64,000 nucleotides of DNA, taken from UBA2241 sp963777895. Its GTDB lineage: Bacteria > Actinomycetota > Thermoleophilia > UBA2241. The stretch's first letter is position 1. Every line of letters starts with the position of its first letter. Shown one piece after another: positions 46,369 through 55,358 of this stretch. The position numbers and the translations under genes are program-made. The DNA lies in the NCBI GenBank assembly GCA_963777895.1, contig CAVZSF010000005.1, forward strand, positions 620,001-684,000. Reading direction: 5' to 3'. The notes under the pieces were generated by a model. That model made no database searches and was not told the DNA's origin. It saw only the letters and a program-made list of their open reading frames with translations.

Positions 46369-47778
46369 GTGGAGCACACGATCCGCACGCGGCTCTGCGA
46401 CGGCTCGCTGGTCGCGATGACGCCGAGCGAGATCCGCGCCGACCTCGAGGACGGCACGCAGCAGGGGGCGAAGCGCAGCAAGCTGCCCGTGCTCGGTGAA
46501 GCCGAGCTCGACCACCTGCAGGACATCTTCTGCTCGAACGCGCGCTTCTCGGCGGTCGACATCGGTAACGAGGTGGTGCTGAGCTTCGACGGCTCGGGCA
46601 ACGCCGACGTCGGCTCGCGCCTCGAGGAGATGCTCGTCTACCAGAACCACCACGGCGCCGACCTCACCGAGCTGTGGAACATCGACTACTCCTACAAGGC
46701 CATCAAGACGATCCTGTCGTTCGAGGCCAACCTCATGAAGCAGTGCCAGCTCAACCTGGTGGCGCCCTGCCAGTACGGGGCGATGCCGGACCTGGGCCGG
46801 TACTCGATGCCGGACGGCCCGGTGCCCAACTGGTCCGAGCTCATGCCGCTCGGCAAGATCGCCGAGGCGCGCGCGGCCCAGGAAGAGGCCGCCGCGCATG
46901 CCACGCGGGACATGGTGTTCGTCGCGGACGGCATGGCCGAGGCCGGCGCCGACGGCATGGACTTCGACACCGCCGGCGCCGCGGGCGACGGCGACTTCCT
47001 CGCGACGCTGCGCGCCGTCGAGGAGATCCGTCGCCGCTACCCGGACCTGAGCATCGAGGTCGGGATGGCGAGCGAGTTCGTGCTCGGCATGCACGGCGAG
47101 CTCGACTACCAGGGCATGCGGCTGGCGGGCATGTGGCCGCACGACCAGGCGAAGGCCGTCGCGGCGGCCGGCGGCACGATCTATGGGCCGGCCGTGAACG
47201 TCAACACGCGCAGGTCGGTCGCCTGGAACGTCGCGCGCGCCATCACGATCGTCAAGAAGTGCTGCGACGAGTCGGAGATCCCCGTCCACATGAACGTGGG
47301 CATGGGCGTCGGCGGCGTGCCGATGACCCCGTACCCGCCCATCGACGCCGTCTCGCGCGTGTCGCGCGCGCTCGTCGACCTCCTGAGGCTCGACGGCTTG
47401 TAGGTGGGTGTCGGCGATCCCGTCGGCATGGCGAACGCTCACGCGCTCGCCTCCGGCCTCTGCGGGATGCGCGCTGCCGGAGACCTGGTGGCCCGCATGC
47501 AGATGACCCGGGGCATGCGTCTGGAGCAGGCCAAGGAGCACGTCGCCGCCAAGCTGGGCGTCGGCACCGCCGACCTGGGGGACCCGATCGTCATGCACGA
47601 CGTGCGGGCGGCGCTCGGGCTCGGACGCCTCACCGTGCAGGAGCTCACCTATCCCGAGCACCCCGGCGCGATCGAGGCGAAGTTCCACATCGCCGAGGTG
47701 CTGGATGTGCCCATCAACAGCGTCGAGAGGTTCGCGGAACGCGTCGGCTGGAAGGCCGGCGCCGCCTCCGCGGTCTGA
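46369..47778 (+). CDS. mtbB: Dimethylamine:corrinoid methyltransferase with in-frame UAG (pyrrolysine)
   Basis: MtbB moves a methyl group from dimethylamine to the cobalt of its corrinoid protein. The sequence matches the archaeal/bacterial family throughout: SFEANLMKQCQLNLVAPCQY, DGMAEAGADGMDFDTAGAAG and MNVGMGVGGVPMTPYPPIDA. The TAG at 47401-47403 is codon 345, between LRLDGL and VGVGDPVGMANAHALASGL, the family's pyrrolysine site. Counting it as sense gives 469 residues, the usual length. The C-terminal block (MRAAGDLVARMQMTRGM) is conserved, so translation must pass the TAG. The GTG start has AAGGAGGGAG. Pyl machinery genes are not in the window. Confidence 0.95.
47401..47403 (+). other. 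In-frame TAG read as pyrrolysine in mtbB
   Basis: The codon is flanked by TTG before and GTG after (L-[O]-V). The mttB site at 48772 is also preceded by TTG and followed by G. Both fall in the active-site loop of the family. Confidence 0.93.
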
Positions 47779-47790
47779 GGAGGTGGGTGC

Positions 47791-49269
47791 GTGAAGCGCA
47801 ACCTGCACGCGGGCCGCCCCCGGAGCGGCGGCTTCAGCCTGAACGTGTTCACCGAGGCCGAGATGGACGACATCCATCTGGCGACGCTCGAGGTGCTCGA
47901 ACGGACGGGGGTCTTCGTCGAGGCCGACGAGGCCCTCGACATCTTCAGCGACGCGGGCTGCAGGGTCGATCGCGACAAGCGCATCGTCAAGATCCCGCCA
48001 CATCTCGTCGAGGACGCCGTCCGCTCGGCCCCCAGCAGGTTCGTGCTCTGCGGCCGCGACGCGAAGAACGACCTCGTCATGGAGCCGGGCAGGGTCGCCT
48101 TCACCAACTTCAGCGAAGGCATCCGCATCGTCGACCCGTTCACGGGCGAGTATCGCGAGACGACCTTGAAGGACATCGCCGACATCGCCCGGCTCAACGA
48201 CTACCTGAGCGACATGGACACCCACGAGATCGCGGTCGGGGCCAAGGAGGTCGCGCCCGAGACCGTGGCCGTCCACAACACCGAGCAGCAGTTGCTCAAC
48301 ACCACCAAGCCGATCGGCATAGGGCCGCTCTCGCGCATGGAGTGCCGGGCCATCTTCCAGATGTGCGCCGAGGTCGTCGGCGGCGCCGACGAGCTCCGTG
48401 AACGCCCCATCGTCTACAACGGCGTGTGCCCGGTGAGCCCGCTCAAGCTGCCGCACGAGGTCACCGAGGTCATCATCGAGTCGGCCCGCTGGGGCATCCC
48501 CAACAACATCCTCTCGATGGCCATGGCGGGCGGCTCCTCGCCGGTCACGCTGGCGGGCACGATGGTCACGCACAACGCCGAGGTGCTCGCCGGCATCACG
48601 CTCGCGGAGCTCGCGGAGCGGGGCGCGCCGGTGCTCTACGGCAGCTCGACGACGGCGATGGACCTCAAGCTCGCCGCGGCGAGCGTCGGATCGCCGGAGA
48701 TCGCCATGATCAGCGCGGCCGTGGCGCAGATGGCACGACGGTACCTGATCCCGAGCTTCGTGGCCGGGTTGTAGGCGGACTCGAAGCTCGGTGACGCGCA
48801 GACCGGTCACGAGAAGACCCTCACCGGCATGCTGGCAGCGTTGGCAGGGGCCAACCTGATCTACGGGGCGGGGATGATCGAATCGGGCGTCACCTTCGAT
48901 TGCGGCCAGTTCGTGATGGACAACGAGTTCGCACGCATGATCAAGCACAGCGTCGGCGGTATTGCCGTGAACGACGAGACCCTGGCGGTGGAGGACATCG
49001 CCAAGGTCGGACCGTTCGGCGACTTCCTGAGCCTGGACGCCACGATGCGTCACATGCGCGAGCAGAGCCAGCCCGAGCACCTCGACCGCCGCGTGCGCGA
49101 GGACTGGGAGGAGCGCGGCTCGACGGACCTCTACCAGCGCTGTCTCGCGAAGGCGCGCGAAGTGATCCAGGAGCACAGGCCCGAGCCGGTGCCCGCCGAC
49201 GTCGCCGCGCGTATCCGCGCCATCGTCGATGAGACGGACAGGGCGGCGGGCGTCACCGTGACCGCCTGA
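47791..49269 (+). CDS. mttB: Trimethylamine:corrinoid methyltransferase with in-frame UAG (pyrrolysine)
   Basis: MttB demethylates trimethylamine and methylates the corrinoid protein. N-terminal features include FSLNVFTEAEMDDIHLATLE and the LERTGVFVE block; SMAMAGGSSPVTLAGTMVTH is the family core. The TAG at 48772-48774 is codon 328: PSFVAGL-[O]-ADSKLGDAQTGHEKT. After it, ALAGANLIYGAGMIESGVTF and QFVMDNEFARMIKHSVGGI continue the fold, giving 492 residues, the normal length. The GTG start follows GAGGAGGTGG 12 bases after mtbB. Order mtbB-mttB-mttC is the classical arrangement with the corrinoid protein next. Confidence 0.95.
48772..48774 (+). other. In-frame TAG read as pyrrolysine in mttB
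   Basis: Flanked by TTG and GCG. A hairpin with one bulge (48787-48795 with 48806-48813) lies 12 bases downstream; whether such structures help insertion is unproven. Confidence 0.93.
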
Positions 49270-49294
49270 CACGCCAAGGGAAGAAAGGACGACC

Positions 49295-49930
49295 GTGAAA
49301 GACCAACTCAAAGCGGCCTTGATCGACGGCAACGCCGACACGGTGAACGCCCTCACCCAGGCGCTGCTCGCCACCGGCACGCCCGCCAAGGAGATCCTCG
49401 ACCAGGCGCTCCTGCCGGGCATGGAAGTCGTGGGGGAGCGCATGCGCTCGGGCGACTGCTTCATCCCGGAGGTGCTGCTCAGCGCGCGGACGATGCAGGG
49501 CGCGCTCGACCTCCTGAAGCCGCACATGCTGGCCGGCGAGTCGACGAGCGCCGGCACCATCGTGATCGGCACGGTCGAGGGCGACCTGCACGACATCGGC
49601 AAGAACCTCGTGGGCATGATGCTGCAGGGCGCCGGCTTCGAGGTCGTGAACCTGGGCACGGGCGTGACGCCGGCGCAGTTCGTGGCGGCCGTCAAGGAGC
49701 ACGACGCCAGCCTCCTCGGCATGAGCGCGCTGCTCACGACCACGCTGCCCAAGATGGTCGCGACGATCGCCTCCCTCAAGGAGGCGGGGATGCGCGACGC
49801 CGTCAAGGTCATGGTCGGCGGCGCGCCGGTCACGCAGGCGTACGCCGACGAGATCGGCGCCGACGGCTACGGCGCCAACGCGGCCGCCGCCGTGGACCGC
49901 GCCAAGGCCCTGGCTGCGGTCGTCGCGTGA
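49295..49930 (+). CDS. mttC: Methylamine corrinoid protein
   Basis: The 211-residue protein carries the cobamide that accepts the methyl group from MttB or MtbB. The N-terminal helical bundle (residues 1-85) contains MEVVGERMRSGDCFIPEVLL. The B12-binding fold has D97-L-H99-D-I-G102 in GDLHDIGKNLVGMM, where H99 is the lower cobalt ligand, then VNLGTGVTPAQFV and KVMVGGAPVTQAYADEIGAD. Paired with two methyltransferases, it could serve both (mtbC or mttC cannot be told). Methyl transfer on to folate needs MtbA-type and RamA-type proteins that are not present here. Confidence 0.93.
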   Translation: MKDQLKAALIDGNADTVNALTQALLATGTPAKEILDQALLPGMEVVGERMRSGDCFIPEVLLSARTMQGALDLLKPHMLAGESTSAGTIVIGTVEGDLHDIGKNLVGMMLQGAGFEVVNLGTGVTPAQFVAAVKEHDASLLGMSALLTTTLPKMVATIASLKEAGMRDAVKVMVGGAPVTQAYADEIGADGYGANAAAAVDRAKALAAVVA

Positions 49931-51381
49931 GGCAGCAGACGGAGGTGCGGCCGCGCCTGGCGATGCTGGGCGCGGCCGACCTCGAGTACCTGCACGAGCA
50001 GACCCTCAAGCTCCTCTGGGACGTCGGCGTCCGCGTCGGCTGCCGGCGTGCGCTCGAGCTGCTCGAGCAGGCGGGCGCCGCCGTGGACCGCGAGGCCATG
50101 CTCGCCCGCCTCCCGGGCGAGCTCGTCGAGTCGGCCATCGCGGCGGCGCCCACGTCGGTGCTGCTCGCCGCGAGAGACCCGAAGAAGGACGCCCTCCTCG
50201 ACAAGTCGCGGTCGTACGCGACCAACGACGGCATGGGATCGTTCACCCTCGACTACCGCACGGGCAAGCGGCGGCCGTCGACTGCGAAGGACCTCACCGA
50301 GGCGTTGACGGTCACCGATGCGCTCGACGAGCTCGGCGTCTGCTGGTACACGGCGCACCCGACCGAGGAGGAGCCGAAGCTGCAGGGCCTGCGCGGCCTG
50401 GCGACGATGCTGACGGCAAGCGCGAAGCACGCTCAGGGCGAGATCCTCGATCCGCTGGACGTGCCCTACGCCATGGACATCATGGCGGCGGCGAGCGAGG
50501 GCGGCAGGTGGGACCCCGAACGGCCGCTGTACTCCATCGTCTACTGCCCGGTGTCGCCGCTGCAGCACGACGGCCCCAGCCTCGAGGCCGCCATGCTGCT
50601 CGCCGCCCAGGGCGTGCCGATCACCGTCTACAGCCTGGCCCTGGCCGGCGCCACGGCGCCGCTCACCTTGGCGGGGACGATGGTGCAGACTAACGCCGAG
50701 GTCCTCTCGGGCATCGTGATCCTCCAGCTCGCGGCGCCCGGCTGCCCGCTCATCTACGTGGGCAACGCCGGCATCATGGACATGCGCTCCTGCACGTTCG
50801 CGACGTGCGGACCGGAGCAGCTGCTCTTCAACATTGGCCTGACCGAGCTGGGCCACAGCTACGGGTTGCCAGTGCTGTCCGGCGGCTTCTCGAGCGACCA
50901 CAAGGAGCTGTCGATGCAGTCCGGAGCCGAGGGCATGAGCATGGCGCTTCTCTCGACCCTCGCCGGCGCGGACCTCATCGCCGGGATGGGGATGCTGGAC
51001 GCGGCCAACATGCTCTACCTGCCCAAGCTGGTGCTCGACGCGGAGGTCATGCGCCAGTGCCGGCGCGTCGCCGGCGGCTTCGGCCTGGACGACGAACACG
51101 TGCTGTTCGACCTGATCGAGAAGACGGGGCCCGGCGGTCACTACCTCGGCGCGCGGGAGACGCGCACCCTGATGCGCAGCGGCGAGCACTACGTGCCGCG
51201 GATGTTCCTGCGCGGCTCGTTCGACGCCTGGCTCGCCGATCCGGTGGACGAGGCGACGCGCGCGGCTGCGGCGGTCGACGAGATCCTCGCGACGCACAAG
51301 GTGCGGCCTCTGCCCGGCGGGGCAGCCGAGCGCATCGAGGAGATCATCGCGGCCGCCGCCGTGGAGCTGCCCGAACGCTGA
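49927..51381 (+). CDS. MttB-superfamily methyltransferase without pyrrolysine
   Basis: The 484-residue protein is an MttB homologue of the MtgB kind. It starts by overlapping the mttC stop (GTGA), so is part of the operon. Family blocks: EYLHEQTLKLLWDVGVRVGC, AMDIMAAASEGGRW, SLALAGATAPLTLAGTMVQT. In place of pyrrolysine it reads SGGFSSDHKELSMQSG, all sense codons. Known members use glycine betaine, proline betaine or carnitine, so this one likely takes a quaternary amine and passes the methyl to the same corrinoid protein. It ends at a terminator. Substrate not determined. Confidence 0.88.
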   Translation: MRQQTEVRPRLAMLGAADLEYLHEQTLKLLWDVGVRVGCRRALELLEQAGAAVDREAMLARLPGELVESAIAAAPTSVLLAARDPKKDALLDKSRSYATNDGMGSFTLDYRTGKRRPSTAKDLTEALTVTDALDELGVCWYTAHPTEEEPKLQGLRGLATMLTASAKHAQGEILDPLDVPYAMDIMAAASEGGRWDPERPLYSIVYCPVSPLQHDGPSLEAAMLLAAQGVPITVYSLALAGATAPLTLAGTMVQTNAEVLSGIVILQLAAPGCPLIYVGNAGIMDMRSCTFATCGPEQLLFNIGLTELGHSYGLPVLSGGFSSDHKELSMQSGAEGMSMALLSTLAGADLIAGMGMLDAANMLYLPKLVLDAEVMRQCRRVAGGFGLDDEHVLFDLIEKTGPGGHYLGARETRTLMRSGEHYVPRMFLRGSFDAWLADPVDEATRAAAAVDEILATHKVRPLPGGAAERIEEIIAAAAVELPER

Positions 51382-51385
51382 GAAC

Positions 51386-51426
51386 GAGGGGCGGCCGGCG
51401 CCGGTCACCGGCGGCGGCCGCCCCTC
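51386..51426. terminator. Bidirectional terminator of the methylamine operon
   Basis: GAGGGGCGGCCG (51386-51397) pairs with 51415-51426, and an inner GCGCCGGT/ACCGGCGG stem sits in the loop. The hairpin touches the stop codon of the convergent EamA gene. Confidence 0.68.
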
Positions 51427-51860
51427 TACTGCGCCAGCGTCGCGATCGCGACGCCCGACAGCGTGACGATCGTCGCCACCGCGAGCCGCCAGCCCACGCG
51501 CTCCTTGAGGAAGATCACGCTGCCGAGCAGTGAGAAGAGCGGTGACGTGGCCACTATGACCACGGTGAGGACGGCGCCGAGCTCGTCGATGAGCAGGTAG
51601 TAGAGCACCGCGAAGACCGCCTCGAACGCGCCGGCGACGACGAGCAGCCAGATCACCGAACGGCGCTCGGCCGCGTCGAGAGGCCGCACGAGCACCGGGA
51701 TCCGGCGCGTCAGGACGATGGCCAGCAGCAGGAGCAGGCCCAGGACCTGGCTTTCGAGCATCATGCCGGCGCTGGGGCCGCCGTTGTCCCTTTGCGCCAG
51801 CTCGATGATCGCCGGCGAGAGCCCCCAGCCCGCCGCGGTCAGTATCGAGAGCAGGATCAC
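51426..51860 (-). CDS. EamA half, C-terminal part or separate subunit
   Basis: The 144-residue stretch has five hydrophobic helices of one EamA repeat (VILLSILTAAGWGLSPAI, LLLAIVLTRRI, FAVLYYLLIDELGAVLTVVI, LFSLLGSVIFLKERVGWRLA). A GTG at 51860 overlaps the end of the upstream half (TGAAGGTG). Either this is a two-subunit DMT transporter or a single ten-helix gene broken by a one-base indel near 51880; the reading frame of this half extends upstream through plausible linker sequence, which favours the latter. Ends in TAG. Confidence 0.6.
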   Translation of the reverse strand: MILLSILTAAGWGLSPAIIELAQRDNGGPSAGMMLESQVLGLLLLLAIVLTRRIPVLVRPLDAAERRSVIWLLVVAGAFEAVFAVLYYLLIDELGAVLTVVIVATSPLFSLLGSVIFLKERVGWRLAVATIVTLSGVAIATLAQ

Positions 51861-51862
51861 CT

Positions 51863-52381
51863 TCAGGCGTACTGCCGTCGCGGCCGGCTCGCCGCGTCGC
51901 TCATCTCGCTGGGCGACAGCGCCCAGCCGACGTCGGCCGCGGCGGCGGCCTCGCCGCTGGCGTCCATCCAGCGGGCGACCAGGGCGACGCCGGCAGTGGC
52001 GACGAGCAGCCCGGCAATCGTCGGCGCCGTGAGGCTGGTGCCGAGGATCAGTGTCGCGAAGAGCGCGGTCCAGATCGGGTCGGTGCTCGTCACGGGCGCG
52101 ACCACCGACGCCCTGCCGGCGCGCAGCGCGTAGTAGTAGGCGTTGAACGACACGAGCCAGGTGAGCGCCGCCGAAACGGCGATGTAGAGGGCGGCCTTCG
52201 GGGTCGTCCCGAAGCCGAGGTCCCACCAGCCGAAGGCGGTGAGCGGCACCGTCATGACGAGCAGCCCTACGACGGAGACGCAGCGCACGAGGAGGTTGAG
52301 GGGCAGCGGATTGACGTAGGCGAGGACTTTCTTGTTCGCGACGACGACGATCGCCCAGCAGGCCGCCTCGAAGAACGCCAC
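51863..52381 (-). CDS. EamA half, N-terminal part or separate subunit
   Basis: This 172-residue stretch has the five helices of the first EamA repeat (AACWAIVVVANKKVLAYV, SVVGLLVMTVPLTAFGWW, ALYIAVSAALTWLVSFNAYY, VVAPVTSTDPIWTALFATL, IAGLLVATAGVALVARWM). The reading frame is open farther upstream, with GAGGAGGAG about 30 bases before the GTG used here, so the true start may be at a non-standard codon such as CTG 52408. See the partner entry for the split. Confidence 0.6.
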   Translation of the reverse strand: MAFFEAACWAIVVVANKKVLAYVNPLPLNLLVRCVSVVGLLVMTVPLTAFGWWDLGFGTTPKAALYIAVSAALTWLVSFNAYYYALRAGRASVVAPVTSTDPIWTALFATLILGTSLTAPTIAGLLVATAGVALVARWMDASGEAAAAADVGWALSPSEMSDAASRPRRQYA

Positions 52382-52563
52382 GAGGACCCAGATCGCGAAT
52401 GAGCTCAGGGTCTCCTCCTCCGTCGTCCCACGAAGTCTATCGCAGGGCGCCTCCGCCCCTGCGCGACGGGCCCGTCGTCACAGATACAGCTCGGCCATCG
52501 CCGTCCCCTCCACCTTCGTGACGGTATACTTTCGCGAGCGAGATCCCGCGTCTTTGGAGGACC

Positions 52564-53109
52564 ATGAACACGTCAGTCGGCAGGACCCGCCTCGAGATCG
52601 TCCCCGGCGATATCACCGAGCTGCCGGTCGACGCGATCGTCAACGCAGCCAACAGCGAGCTCTGGATGGGGGCCGGCGTCGCCGGCGCCATCAAGCGCGC
52701 CGGCGGCGAGGGCATCGAGCGTGAGGCCGTGGCGCAGGGTCCGATCAAGGTCGGCGAGGCCGTCGCCACGACCGCGGGAGACCTGAAGGTCGTCAAGTGG
52801 GTGATCCACGCCGCCGTGATGGGGCCCGACCTGAAGACGAGCGCCGACGCGGTCGCCAAGGCGACGCGCAGCACGCTCGGGATCGCCGACAAGTGCGGGG
52901 CGCGGTCTCTCGCCATACCCGCCTTCGGGACGGGCGTGGGCGGTTTCCCCATCTACCAGTGCGCCAGCATCATGATGGCCGAGGTCGTGCGCTACGTGCA
53001 CGATCACCCGCGCACGGGCATCCGGCAGATCATGTTCTCGGTGTACTCGGACGCGGCCAAGGCGGCCTTCAAGAACGCCATGGCCGGCATCAGCCGCCTC
53101 GCGAACTAG
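52564..53109 (+). CDS. Macro-domain ADP-ribose-binding protein
   Basis: The 181-residue protein is a stand-alone macro domain, which binds or removes ADP-ribose (for example from proteins, or as ADP-ribose-1''-phosphate). Motifs: ITELPVDAIVNAANSELWMG with the conserved NAAN, AGAIKRAGG, and AFGTGVGGFPIYQCASIM. The ATG follows TTTGGAGGACC, and TATACT near 52525 supplies a -10. Its role with neighbours is unclear. The stop is TAG. Confidence 0.9.
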   Translation: MNTSVGRTRLEIVPGDITELPVDAIVNAANSELWMGAGVAGAIKRAGGEGIEREAVAQGPIKVGEAVATTAGDLKVVKWVIHAAVMGPDLKTSADAVAKATRSTLGIADKCGARSLAIPAFGTGVGGFPIYQCASIMMAEVVRYVHDHPRTGIRQIMFSVYSDAAKAAFKNAMAGISRLAN

Positions 53110-53164
53110 GGCTCCGCGGCCGAGCCGGCACTCCGGCTGCGGGCGACCCCGGGAGGTCAGTGAC

Positions 53165-54154
53165 ATGAGCGGACGCGGTGAGAGAGAGCTGCGCTACCTT
53201 TCGCGCGCCGATCTCCAGTCGCTCGGGATCGGCATGGCCGAGGTGGTCGAAGCCGTCGACGAAGCCTTGCGGGCGAAGGGTTCGGGTGCGGCGGTCATGC
53301 CGCCGAAGGCGTCCATCCATGGGGACGGCGAGGAGTTCTCGCAGGTGATGGCCGCATCTCTGCCGAGTCTGGGGGCGCTCGGCGTCAAGTGGGTGAGCAT
53401 CTTCCCACAGAACCGAGAGCGTGGCCTGCCGTCGGTGACGGGCCTGGTGGTGCTGAGCGACCCGACGGACGGCCTGCCCGCGGCGGTGATGGATGCGAGT
53501 CTGATCACCGCGTGGCGCACGGGTGCGAGCGCGGGGCTCGCGGCCCGCTATCTTGCTCGCCGCGACGCACGCCGGCTCGGCGTGCTCGGTTGCGGCGTGC
53601 AGGGGCGGGCCGCCGTGGACGCGGTCGCCGTGGTCCTGCCGGACCTCGTCGAGGTGCTCTGCCACGACGTCGACGCCGAGGCCGCCGCGCGGTTCGCGGC
53701 CTCGGTCGCTGGCGCGCACGAGGGTGTCGGCTGCCGGGTCTGCCCGGGGCCGTCGGACGTCGCGCGGGCGGACGTCGTCCTCACCGCCATCACCATGGGC
53801 GACGCCCCGCCGCCCTTGCACGCCGGCCTGCTCGAGGAGGGCGTCCTCGCCGTCGCCCTGGACTACGACGCCGCCTGGACACCGGAGGCGATGGCCGCGT
53901 GCGACCGCTTCTACTGCGACGACACCGCACAGGTACTGGCGACGAAGGCGGCCGGCGCGCGCCTCGCCGGCATCCCCGGCGAGATCGCCGGAGATCTGGG
54001 CGAGCTGGCCGCCGGCCTCGTACCCGGACGTTCGGACCCGCGCGAGCGACTCTTCTGCATGAACCTCGGACTCGCCATCGAGGACGTCGCGACGGCGCGC
54101 CTCGCCCTGGCGCGCGCGCTCGAGCGCGACGTGGGGAGGAGGCTCCCCCTGTAG
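53165..54154 (+). CDS. Ornithine cyclodeaminase/mu-crystallin family protein
   Basis: The 329-residue NAD(P)-binding protein belongs to the OCD/Mu family, which includes ornithine cyclodeaminase, alanine dehydrogenase and ketimine reductases. The substrate region has SRADLQSLGIGMAEVVEAVD, MPPKASIHGDGEEFSQVMAA and KWVSIFPQNRERGLPSVTGL. The Rossmann fold reads RLGVLGCGVQGRAAVDAVAV. TAWRTGASAGLAARYLARRD is the family's central helix. Reaction unknown; it could act on cyclic imines of amine breakdown (inference). The stop is TAG. Confidence 0.86.
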   Translation: MSGRGERELRYLSRADLQSLGIGMAEVVEAVDEALRAKGSGAAVMPPKASIHGDGEEFSQVMAASLPSLGALGVKWVSIFPQNRERGLPSVTGLVVLSDPTDGLPAAVMDASLITAWRTGASAGLAARYLARRDARRLGVLGCGVQGRAAVDAVAVVLPDLVEVLCHDVDAEAAARFAASVAGAHEGVGCRVCPGPSDVARADVVLTAITMGDAPPPLHAGLLEEGVLAVALDYDAAWTPEAMAACDRFYCDDTAQVLATKAAGARLAGIPGEIAGDLGELAAGLVPGRSDPRERLFCMNLGLAIEDVATARLALARALERDVGRRLPL

Positions 54155-54206
54155 AAGGCGTTGCGGTCCGGCGCGCCGCCGACGCTGATGGCGCGGTCCG
54201 CCGACG

Positions 54207-55358
54207 CTACCGGCGCGTGGCCGGCGCTTCGGTGCGCTCGCGATACGCGCGCGCGAGCCCGAAGCATCCCGTGAGCATCATGTCGCCGTGCGGGGCGGCG
54301 AACACCAGGGGCAGGTCGCTCTCGCAGAGCAGCCGGCGCCGCGGTCCGGTGACGATCAGGGGGAACGACTCGACGCCGGGCCGCACGCCGTCGGCGAGCA
54401 CCGCCCCGTGACCCCCGTCCTCGCGCACCGCGTCGTCCTCGAGGCCGCCGGCCAGAAAGCGGCGGAGCCGCTCTTCCAGGCCGGCGCCGTCGAGCATCCC
54501 GGTGTGATGTTCGAACACGCCCGCGAGGCGGCCGTCGCGGGCGACCGCGCAGATGGTATGGCCGTTGCCCACGTTCACGAGGACGGCATCGTCCACGCCG
54601 TCGGGGAGCGCGCCGTAGAGGGCGGCCGGTCCGGTGTCGGCCACCAGCACGTCGCCGTCGCCGGCGAGCGTGCGGGCCGCCACGGCGGCCGCCCGCAGAC
54701 GGGTGAGACCGGCCGGTGCCTCCTCGCCCCGCCAGAAGAGAGCGGCCAGGGGGCGAGCCTCGTCGACCGCCTCGCGCCAGAGCCCGAACCGGAACACGCG
54801 GTTCGACGTGGCGGGGCTGAAGCCGTGGTCCTGCACGGCGACCGCCACGGCGTCGAACACGGGCCGGACGCCGAGCAGCTCAAAGGCCCGGCAGAGGGCC
54901 CCGCCGTCGAGATCGCCGCTGCGCACTTCCATGACCGAGCCCGCCGGCAGCCGCTCCAGTAGCTCGGCGGCGGCTCCCTCGCCCACGATGCGGACACCCA
55001 GGGAGCGCACGCGCTCCAGGTCGTCGCTGAAGGTAGAGGCGGCCTCCTCGGTGGCCACGAAGGCGTGGCCCGCGCGCACGTGCGCCTTCATCGCCGAGGT
55101 GGAGGCGCCGCCGCCCATCAGCGGTCCCCTGAACACCACGGTCTGGCCGGCGGCGGTCGCCGCCGCGATCTGCGCCCCAACGACCTGCGTCCGTGACGGC
55201 ACGACCAGCTTGACGGCGTTCTCCGGCGGTTCGCCGGGCTGCGTCAGCAGGACGTCGGTCGTGCCGGCGCCGATGTCGATGGCCAGGAGCCGGACCCCCG
55301 GGCCGTGCCCCAGCGGCGGAGCGCCACAGGCGCCGGTGCGCCCGCTCGGCTCCGTCAT
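54207..55358 (-). CDS. DUF1786/COG4012-like ASKHA-fold protein
   Basis: The 383-residue protein begins with an actin/hexokinase-type phosphate-1 loop (LLAIDIGAGTTDVLLTQPGE) and has further nucleotide-fold elements (VLVNVGNGHTICAVARDGRL; GMLDGAGLEERLRRFL). It resembles the DUF1786 family, sometimes annotated as putative pyruvate formate-lyase-activating enzyme, without radical-SAM cysteines. Its ATG overlaps the stop of the mannosyltransferase gene, so the two are coupled. The stop is TAG. Function unknown. Confidence 0.7.
   Translation of the reverse strand: MTEPSGRTGACGAPPLGHGPGVRLLAIDIGAGTTDVLLTQPGEPPENAVKLVVPSRTQVVGAQIAAATAAGQTVVFRGPLMGGGASTSAMKAHVRAGHAFVATEEAASTFSDDLERVRSLGVRIVGEGAAAELLERLPAGSVMEVRSGDLDGGALCRAFELLGVRPVFDAVAVAVQDHGFSPATSNRVFRFGLWREAVDEARPLAALFWRGEEAPAGLTRLRAAAVAARTLAGDGDVLVADTGPAALYGALPDGVDDAVLVNVGNGHTICAVARDGRLAGVFEHHTGMLDGAGLEERLRRFLAGGLEDDAVREDGGHGAVLADGVRPGVESFPLIVTGPRRRLLCESDLPLVFAAPHGDMMLTGCFGLARAYRERTEAPATRR

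Noticed and set aside
46204..49833. A 1209-codon antisense ORF across mtbB-mttB
   Set aside because: It is the open complement of the methyltransferase genes, which have strong homology on the plus strand.
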